Origin: Cavia porcellus | Taxonomy: Eukaryota; Chordata; Mammalia; Rodentia; Caviidae | DNA: 64,000 bases | Reading direction: 5' to 3' | Assembly: GCF_034190915.1 (NCBI RefSeq) | Contig: NW_026947496.1 | Location: 34,468,001 to 34,532,000, forward strand | Part shown: piece after piece, positions 56,453 to 64,000 of the stretch | How the letters are laid out: each line of letters opens with the position of its first letter | Numbering within the stretch: the stretch's first letter is position 1 | Position numbers and translations under genes: made by a program | The notes under the pieces: model-generated | What the model saw: only the letters and a program-made list of their open reading frames with translations | Told to the model about the DNA's origin: nothing | The model's database searches: none

Positions 56453-57447
56453 GAGAAACCCCTGTAGAGAACAGAACACTAGGCAAAGACAAGCCTAGTG
56501 ACTTTTTACTTAAAGTTTCCTAATTCTAATTCCATTTTCTCTTTACTATTTTTTTCAACATTTGAAGGTAACTTTTGCCGGCCTGTCTACTACAGGAAAT
56601 ACTAGTCAAGACGTGCCATGGAAGGGACTCTACAAACTCAGCCTCTTTGCTTGCAGACTGGTTATTCTCTGTCTTCATGCTTAGTTTGCTTATGTAGGAG
56701 TCACGTGTTACTGTTGTCTTTATTCTCCCAGTTAAACAGGAACATAAGCCAGAAGGGCTGAAATGACCAGTTTGGGATCATTAGAAGAGGAAAGAATTTA
56801 GATTCACAGTGACTATATTTCTAGTCCACTGATCAGGCAATTTTGCTTTATGAATCAATTGTGGTGGTTGCTATGCTGGATAAAATATGGAGTTGCTATC
56901 AAAAAGAAAATATAAATTTTGGGCTTTAAAATACATATGATCTATGTCTGGACCTAAATATTTCATGTCACATTCCTATTTTCTCTGCCTGGTTTGTATT
57001 TAGGTTTATTCTGGGGCACTGGAATAGGTTTTTCAGTTCCACTGAAGCACAGAACAGTGTGATTCCACAATGTGCATTATCCCAGTGTGTGCCATTGTCG
57101 TTTAACTTCCACGATAGCCTGTGGCAAATACAGGAAGGGATTCAAAGTCAGCACATTGGGCTTTGCGGGAAATATCATACATACCTTGAATCCACAGGTC
57201 CATCCCAGAAGGCAAGGTGAGTTTTAGAACTATATACAAATACCTTTGGCAATCCTAATAACAAATGTACCAGCAAACTCATCTCTTATCAGTGTGCTAA
57301 TTTTTTTCTTAGGGTACATAGAGGTCATTTCACAAATTACACATTTCAGACTGATTAATCTCCTTGGATTACCTCTTGTTATGGAAAATATGATAATGTC
57401 CAATAATTGCAATTAATAATCATGGAAGTTTATTTCATGAGAGGATA
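56453..57447. other. Intergenic sequence, nothing recognised
   Basis: AT-rich without a recognised repeat or exon. Confidence 0.4.
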
Positions 57448-57496
57448 TTTTGAAAGTTAAATAATTTCTTTTTTTTTGAAAGTTAAATAATTTCTA
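57448..57496. repeat. Short direct duplication
   Basis: TGAAAGTTAAATAATTTCT occurs twice, at about 57450 and 57477, separated by a T run. Confidence 0.8.
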
Positions 57497-57666
57497 AGAA
57501 GGTACTAGGTCAGATAAGACAGCATAAAAAGCAGACCTGACAATGGATGTAGTGCTTGGAAAAGAGAAATGTTGAAAGGCTGGAGTTTAGGAGTAAGTTA
57601 CAAAGAAAGAAGTATTTGATTTAAATATTATTCGAGGAGGTTTTGTTTTGTTTTGTTTTGTTTTTT

Positions 57667-57825
57667 GATTAGTGATCAAACCCAGGAGCACTCTATGACT
57701 GCACTAAGGTTCCAGCCTCCTTTTTTTCATTCTCCTTTTTAAGACAGGGTCTCACTAAGTTGTCCAAGTGGGATTCAAACTTCTGATCTTCCTATCTCAG
57801 CACTGCAAGATTTTAAGGCTATTCC
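57667..57825 (-). mobile_element. Composite B1-ID SINE, minus strand
   Basis: Antisense ID part (GATCAAACCCAGGAGC, GCACTAAGGTTCCAGCC) then antisense B1 part (AAGACAGGGTCTCACTAAGTTGTCC, CTTCTGATCTTCCTATCTCAG). Preceded by TTTTG repeats. Confidence 0.78.
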
Positions 57826-59254
57826 AGATGTTTTATGCATTAATTTATTTGACATTTTTCCTGTGCATTCTTTATGTAAAACACTGGAGATTTTAGATTG
57901 TTATCTTTTTAAGACCCAGTTGTCTTGTGGTGTACAGAAAATGTACAAGCCAGAGAAAGACGTGTTAGGGTGGGAGGGGAGATTTGGTGAACATGAAGAA
58001 AAAAGAGCAAGAGAAGGAGAAATAAAAACAGCAGCAGCAGCCAACGCAAACAAAATCTCCCAGTGCACAGCCTTACTTTCCCCAAGTAAAATATGTATAA
58101 TATTTCTAAAGTAACGCTTTGCCCAGTTTCCATTAGCATAGATCAGTCAGTTGCTCATGAACGCGAGCCCGTAACGTAGTTTGTATAAATTCTACTTTCT
58201 GCCAGGTAGTTGGAGAAACACAAGGTAAGATTTGGAACCTATTCTCAAAGAACTTACAATCAACTTGGAAATTTCAGTGACTAAAGCATGGGTCAGATCT
58301 AAGTGTGCCTATGAGCAGACGCAGAGTGACGGGACTTAGCTCAGGAGTGTGTGGTAATTCAAAGAAGGGAACAGCAAAGATGATTTCATGAAAGACGGAC
58401 CAAAATGAACCTGAGGAGAGAGACACCAGAATGGGAACAAGGAGACAGCCGTAGACAAATAGAAACAGCAATGTCCTAGTATATATTGAAGACCATGGAG
58501 GCAAGCCTGAGACAGTTATACCAAGAGGATCATTTCAGAGACATAGTAGAAAATGAAGTTTGAGTAAATTGGCTGAGATGGGCCTTTTCAGGGCCCAGAG
58601 ACTTGTGCGTGGGGAAAGGCCATGAATACAGGAGGGGTCCGCGATACCAGACACCAGCAGCGAGTAGCACAGTCCAAGCTGGTAGAATAAATAATAAAGG
58701 AAGGAACAAAGAGTGCACAGAGTTCAAGCTGCAGACAGGCCAACAGAATAGTCAATCCAGCAACAGAAGCAGTAAGTGGATGAGACATTTCAAGGAAGAG
58801 ACAGATTAGGCTGAGACCCTGACCTGTATCGGGACATGAATGGGAAGGGCACACCAAGTATGGTTCCAGGTTTGCAGATGGGGAGTCCTGAGGACAGCGG
58901 GAACAGCATTGGCAGTAGGAGGAGGTTATAAATACCTGGAGAGGTGTATGGGAATGCTGTGGTGTTCCGCCAGGCCATGCCACAGGCAGACGCAAAAGCT
59001 TCCCTCGCTTGCTCCTAATTCTGCCATGATAGTATGCAGTGTCAAAGAGGAAGTCAGGAGGGTCAGAGCTGAGCTGGGGCCCAGCAGTCCGGAGTGGAGG
59101 AGACCAGGGGAGTCCAAACTGGAGGATATAGGGTGGAGGGACCCCAATAGAAGCTCTCTAGGTGCTGGGAAGGTAAATGGAGGAGTGTTTCCAATCATTT
59201 AGTCTGTGAGTTGCTCTTGTGTTTGGGTTGCACAAGCAATGCTTGGCCATTGAT
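57826..59254. other. Intergenic sequence, nothing recognised
   Basis: No supported exon. Overlapping frames on both strands near 58.6-59.2 kb reflect composition. Confidence 0.4.
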
Positions 59255-59590
59255 TCTCTGTATCAATCACTTCGCTGAGACACCATACCAGACACTCACT
59301 ATTTAAAGAAAAAGACATTTAATTTGGCTCACAGTTTGATTTGGTCAGCTGTCTCCAAGACAGGAGTATCATAGTAGAAGAATACAGCAGAAGAAAGCTG
59401 ATTCACTTATAGTACCCAGGAAGAGAGCAGGGAAACAGTGCCAGAGAGGAAGGGAAGACTGTCTGGATACAGTCCCCAAGGTCACTCCAGCACGCCCACC
59501 CATACACACCAAGAAGTATACTTCACCAATTCCCTAGGCGGCTTCCAAGCCATTCAAGTTGACACACGATGATTAATGGTCACGTATCTT
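59255..59590 (-). mobile_element. MaLR-like LTR, minus strand, diverged
   Basis: TCAATCACTTCGCTGAGACACCATACC, AAAGACATTTAATTTGGCTCACAG, TTTGGTCAGCTGTCTCC, with the CACGCCCACC block, parallel to 22692 and 49865 but more decayed. Confidence 0.6.
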
Positions 59591-59912
59591 CACTGATTCA
59601 TTTGTTCAACACTTGTGATTTGATTGTGCAGGGGGCCAAGCCAGAAGAAATCAAGACATGGGCCGGGCCTTCAATAAGCTCTTGACCACAGGGAAGGCGG
59701 AGGTCCCAGACTTTCAGCATGGCATGAGCAGTAAGTCCAAGAAAACCACTCGAAGTAGAAGTAGCCATTTGGGATGTTCCTCAGAAAGGAACATCGCTGA
59801 ACAAGGACGGAGGAGGGTAAAGACTTCAGAACTCTTTTCCACCTTCTGGGAACTCTCAGCAGGGGCAACAAAAGCAGGGAGTGATGTGACTGAGGACTAC
59901 ACTCATCTCATC

Positions 59913-60305
59913 ATTCTTGCCACTTCCTGAAGCAGACCTGGAAGTCCTCTTGCATGAGTGTTTTTTAATTGTGCTCTCACAGCTGCCTTGACATCCTGAA
60001 TTGACTCCAAATGTCTACCTTTCATGGCCATTTGGGCTTTGGGGAAGAGCCAGGAGTCGTGCAGTACCAGATCCAGTGAATAAGGTAGATGAGGACACAC
60101 TGTAATGTGTCACAAGCCTGCCTCTTTGTTGGATGGCATCTGGCAGCAGCACTCACCCTATGTTTTTATCACAATTTTTGAAGACATTCAGGAAAAAGGT
60201 CTTCCAGAACTACTTCAGAAGTGGCAGGAACAATGAGACCGATGTGTTGGAAGCAAAAGGGTATGTTTGAGGGGATTAATGGCAATGTGTTTCCCCTGTC
60301 ACTTT
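59913..60305 (-). mobile_element. Mariner-type transposon fragment with inverted ends (copy 2)
   Basis: The minus strand encodes a degraded mariner transposase C-terminal stretch (HDSWLFPKAQMAMKGRHLES, then IQDV). At the right the plus strand reads GGTCTTCCAGAACTACTTCAGAAGTGGCAGG, close to the reverse complement of GCCACTTCCTGAAGCAGACCTGGAAGTCC on the left. The whole arrangement repeats copy 1 at 9695-10170. Confidence 0.7.
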
Positions 60306-60754
60306 TTTAACTGAAGCATTCACTATATAATTTGATCACCTTGTATATCATAGGTGTGTAGTGATATCATGAAATGCAGATTTCTGTCATCAGTCTGTGC
60401 CCTCAACAGGGAGAGTCAGACAAAAATTGCACCTACCACTGCCTTGGAGAGCCTAGCTCCATGTCCGGCACCAGCCTTCCAGGCACCAGCATACGCAGAG
60501 GCTACTTTCCAGTAGGCCCACCTGCTGCTATACAGACAGGGGGCAAAGAGAGCCCAGCAGGGAAAATGTGCCTTCTGAAGGAGGTTCTGACTCAGTTTAC
60601 CTGCTCAGAATCACCCCCACACCACCAAGACTGCCAGGCACTCACAGCCTGGGGAAGACTTAAGAGATGGGAGCCAACTGTAGCCCAGAGACATCCCTGA
60701 GTCCTAGATGCATCATGCAAGCTTAGGGTGAGAGGAGGAATGAAGTTTAAGAAG
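60306..60754. other. Intergenic sequence, nothing recognised
   Basis: No recognised repeat or exon. Confidence 0.35.
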
Positions 60755-60975
60755 ATTGTTAGTAGCCTGGGTTTGGGCATCAAAAAATCCAGATCCCAAT
60801 TCTGCCTCTACCACATACTTAGCTATTTAATCTTTGGCAGGTTACTTTCTCAGTCTGCTCCCCTCCTTACTGGGCATGAGACAACACCTGTCTCCAAGGA
60901 CGCCGTGCACACTGAGTGGGATGATATGCACAAAGTCCTTATCGCTGGACTGGCTGCCTGGTAAATGTTCATACA
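60755..60975 (+). mobile_element. MIR SINE
   Basis: CTGGGTTTGGGCATC, CCAATTCTGCCTCTACCACATACTTAGCTATTTAATC, GGCAGGTTACTTTCTCAGTCTGCTCCCC and a final ACTGGCTGCCTGGTAAATG follow the MIR layout. Confidence 0.75.
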
Positions 60976-63182
60976 CAATCATGGCATTATTAGAAGTGTA
61001 TGTGTCACCGTGTCTCAATGGCTCTGGGACTATCCAGTGCTGCTGGTACCCTTTGTTTCTTCTCTGCCCTGGTAACCCAATTCAAGCACCATCTCCTGAA
61101 ATCCTACCCTCATGACTAGGTAGAATCGTCTATGAGTTACCTTCACAGCACAGCACAGGTCACAGTACAGCCCCAGCCTCAATGCTTTGTTTCCCTGCTC
61201 ATTTTCTGGTTAATCCAACAACTTGAACAAGAATGTCTTCTCCCACCCCCGTGCACACACTGGAAGATAGATGCACAGACAGCGGGGGAGGGAGGTGGAG
61301 CCCCAAGGTCAGCCCTTCCCAGGAGCCCTGCAGGAGAGCCCACAAAAGAAAGAGGCCTTCTGCCAAAAGAGGTTTTATTTTTCAGTTTCCAAAATGTAAG
61401 AGAACCCTTCAGCATTTTTTGGCTTACAGGCTCAGAATTTAAACATAGGACACTGGATGCCCACAACCCTGGCCCAATCCCGAGGGCCCAGGGCACACTG
61501 CCAGCACCAGGAGTTCGGGTTCCTGCCCAGTAGGCTTGTAACCTGAACTTTCTATTTCTGTAATCCCAGTTCTTAGTAGCCAGCACAAATTCTGGGCCAC
61601 AAACTTCTGAGAATTATTGCACTTGTCAGCTAAGTCACATGCCCTGCAGCCTGGTCCTGTCCTGTGGGATAATAGTACTTCTGTTGGAGCCTATGAATGT
61701 CACTGTCACACAGAAATTGGCATCCCTCATAACACCACCCAAGGCTCACCATAATCACCCAGAAATACATCGTCAGGCCTGTCAGAATTAATCAATTTTC
61801 AGGATTCCCCAAGGTCCCAAGTACAATGCCTAGTAGGAAATTAATAGATACTTTGGATCATCTCATTTAACTTCATCAAGGAACTGACCCCATGATGAAA
61901 AATCAGTTTAATTAGAATAATAGCTCTTTTAAAGAGTGCCTCAAAGCAAAGAAATCCACAGATGCAACTGCCTTAATTTTCAAAGCAGCACCACGTGCTG
62001 CTCAGAGCCAACCTTTCATGAATGGTGTGTTTATCCCCATTTTCTGGATGAGAAGAGAGGACTTGCTGAGCTTTGACAAGAGGTGCAATAAATACGGAGG
62101 AGCTAGGGGTAAGGGGTGCAGGCTCAGAGCTCCAGACCAGCCCTTTCCTATTGCCCTCTTCTGCTTGGCTTGTGTCTGTGAACCACCAGCAGCACACTGA
62201 CAAATATGTGGGGTGAATTTTTTTCTTGAGCACATACCTAATGAATAGGGCATCCTGTGCACATGGCAAAGCTGGAACTAGATATCTGGAGTGGAATGCT
62301 GGAGTGGACAAATACAGAATGCAACTTGTGCTCAGCAAGGCTGGACGCCCCCATAGAGCCCCAGCCGGTATGTTAACTGCTCTGTTTGCAAGCTTTTTTT
62401 AGGTTCAGTTGCAAGATAGTACAAAGAGCCTTGTGTTATGGTCTCAACACCACTATTTATACCCTGTGACCCATTAAGCACTGATCCCTTAGTTGGGGTT
62501 CTCCCAACATCTCAAGAGAGAGAGAGAAAAGAAGGGAAAAAATAGCCTGACTGGAAAGAAAAAAAAAAAACTGGTTCTCATTTACAATACTTGAGTCAAG
62601 AATTTGGAAACTTGACCCCAGCCAAGGCTTTCAGAGCCCTCATATCAAATGTTGTTATTTTTGGGTAGCTTGAAAATAAGGCTGGCCCAGGGGAGGACAA
62701 GGTGCCACGGCAGCTGTGGTGGGAAGCAAGGGAGGCCGGGCACTCCGTGGGGTGGGAAGGTCCTACCCACTGGGAGCAGACAGAACTGGGGGACCTCACC
62801 TTCCTCCAGGCCAGGGAAGGAGGGGCTGTGAGATGCCAGCATTTCCCTCTAGGTTCCCTATGGCGGCTGGGCATAGTTTCCATCCTAAGTGCCCCAGCAA
62901 AAGAAGCTTAGTGAAGTCCAACCTTCTTCCCCAGGTCATTTTTATTTAAATTGACAGCATTTCCCAGGACTGTGAGTTGCCTCCCGCTTTGGGAGGGAAG
63001 CACCTGCGGGGATATTTTTATGCTCTACCTGCAGGGGGTGAAAGGGAATCCTGGTGTAAGATGTCACTGATGGGGTAACTCAGTCCTCCAGCGCCACAGT
63101 GCTGCGTCCACGTCAGACCCAAGGTGCAGCCCATGTTTGGAAACACAGCTCACTCACCCTGTCCCTTTGGTCTCCTGTCCAA

Positions 63183-63183
<1 letters not shown>
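60976..63183. other. Intergenic sequence, nothing recognised
   Basis: No gene supported. A short MIR-like piece (TATCCCCATTTTCTGGATGAGAAGAGAGGAC) lies near 62030. GC-richer sequence at 62690-62880 gives overlapping frames on both strands. Confidence 0.4.

Positions 63184-63215
<32 letters not shown>
63184..63215. repeat. (CA)n microsatellite
   Basis: About 16 CA units followed by GGAGAGAGAG. Confidence 0.95.
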
Positions 63216-63218
<3 letters not shown>

Positions 63219-64000
63219 GAGAGAGGCTCAGAGGCCAGATGATTATGCGCTGGGTCCTGGACTTTAAAAACAAACTTGAAAATTATTCCAGGAGAGCATA
63301 AGGAATAATTAGGGTATCAAATAAACTTTTAAACTTTCCTGAGAACACATGCACAGGTGAGAGACAGGAAGCCTAACCTCAGTTCTCATACATACGTTAT
63401 TCACTTGTCTTCAGAGTTACCCCAGATTAAAAGATCTTTAAAATATTTAGACTCCATTCTTCTTTGTAAAATAAATAAATACAAATAAATAAATGTCTGG
63501 CTAGGTTCTTACGAACTCTAGAAAATGTAAGGTTGTCTAGCCTTAGCCCGAGTTTTGGATTTTTGTGCCTGAGACCTTGCTGATAGTTAACTGACACACT
63601 GGCTGCTGTGTGCTCACTAACCTTCCCTCAGAGCTTTACTTGTCCTTTAATGTGGTTCGTATACAACTTTGCGCATCTCCCGTGGGCGCATGGGTTCCTG
63701 GGAGACATTGCTGGGAAAATGCTTGATGTGGTCACGCTGGGTAAGCAGGAGTTAGCAGGTGCAGGAGAGGAGGGTGGAGGTGTGAGGGAGAGGAGAGAGC
63801 TGCTACTCACCAGAGGTGCACCTCGTGCTCAGAAAAGAAGAGATATCGGATCAGGTGGAAGAAAAATAAAGAGCATTGGGAGGAGAAAAAGAAGTCAACA
63901 AACAGCTAAGCCCTCCTGTGAGTCAAGGCCATGCTCGTGCTAACTGGGATAGAACCAAATGCCAGCCCCTTCCCGTGCGTGCGCTGACAGGGAGATGAGC
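63216..64000. other. Intergenic sequence to window end, nothing recognised
   Basis: No supported gene; the frame at 63608-63943 has no domain and is opposed by an antisense frame. Confidence 0.4.

Overview
This is a mammalian nuclear window, most likely from a squirrel-like rodent (Sciuridae or a close relative). The evidence is the repeats: tRNA-derived ID-type SINEs with a box-A/box-B core and an A-rich tail, B1-plus-ID composite SINEs of the kind described in squirrels, MIR, old L1, mariner and MaLR LTR copies. The species cannot be fixed by eye.

Only one host protein-coding gene is supported: IRF2BP2, on the plus strand. Its coding sequence is two exons, 38059-38992 and 39571-40286, split by a 578 bp phase-1 intron and predicting 549 residues. 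The N-terminal C4 zinc finger, the RKRK nuclear-localisation region and the C-terminal RING are all intact. It lies in a large CpG island (about 36.6-39.1 kb) and has a long AU-rich 3' UTR ending near 43.13 kb. A second, separate CpG island at 46.9-47.45 kb looks like another promoter or regulatory element.

The most unusual object is a class II (IAP-like) endogenous retrovirus on the minus strand at 3812-8882. Its two 422 bp LTRs look identical base for base, a 6 bp target-site duplication is preserved, and gag is open. The primer-binding site is a perfect 18-base match to tRNA-Ile. A canonical A AAA AAC frameshift site leads into a shortened pro-pol frame in which the protease, most of the dUTPase and the RT palm are deleted, while RNase H and integrase remain open with their catalytic residues. 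There is no env. The structure points to a very recent, non-autonomous insertion that was moved in trans.

Layout: 1-3.3 kb, no recognised gene; 3.3-11 kb, minus-strand L1 fragments, the provirus, a roughly 127 bp tandem repeat, a mariner fragment and an inverted L1 duplication; 11-21.9 kb, sparse old repeats; 21.9-25.4 kb, an old plus-strand L1 carrying younger insertions; 25.4-36.6 kb, mostly unrecognised sequence; 36.6-43.1 kb, IRF2BP2; 43.1-46.9 kb, unrecognised; 46.9-47.5 kb, second CpG island; 47.5-64 kb, intergenic sequence rich in SINEs and MaLR-type LTRs. Almost all other open frames are short, overlap repeats, or are GC-driven shadows and are left out.
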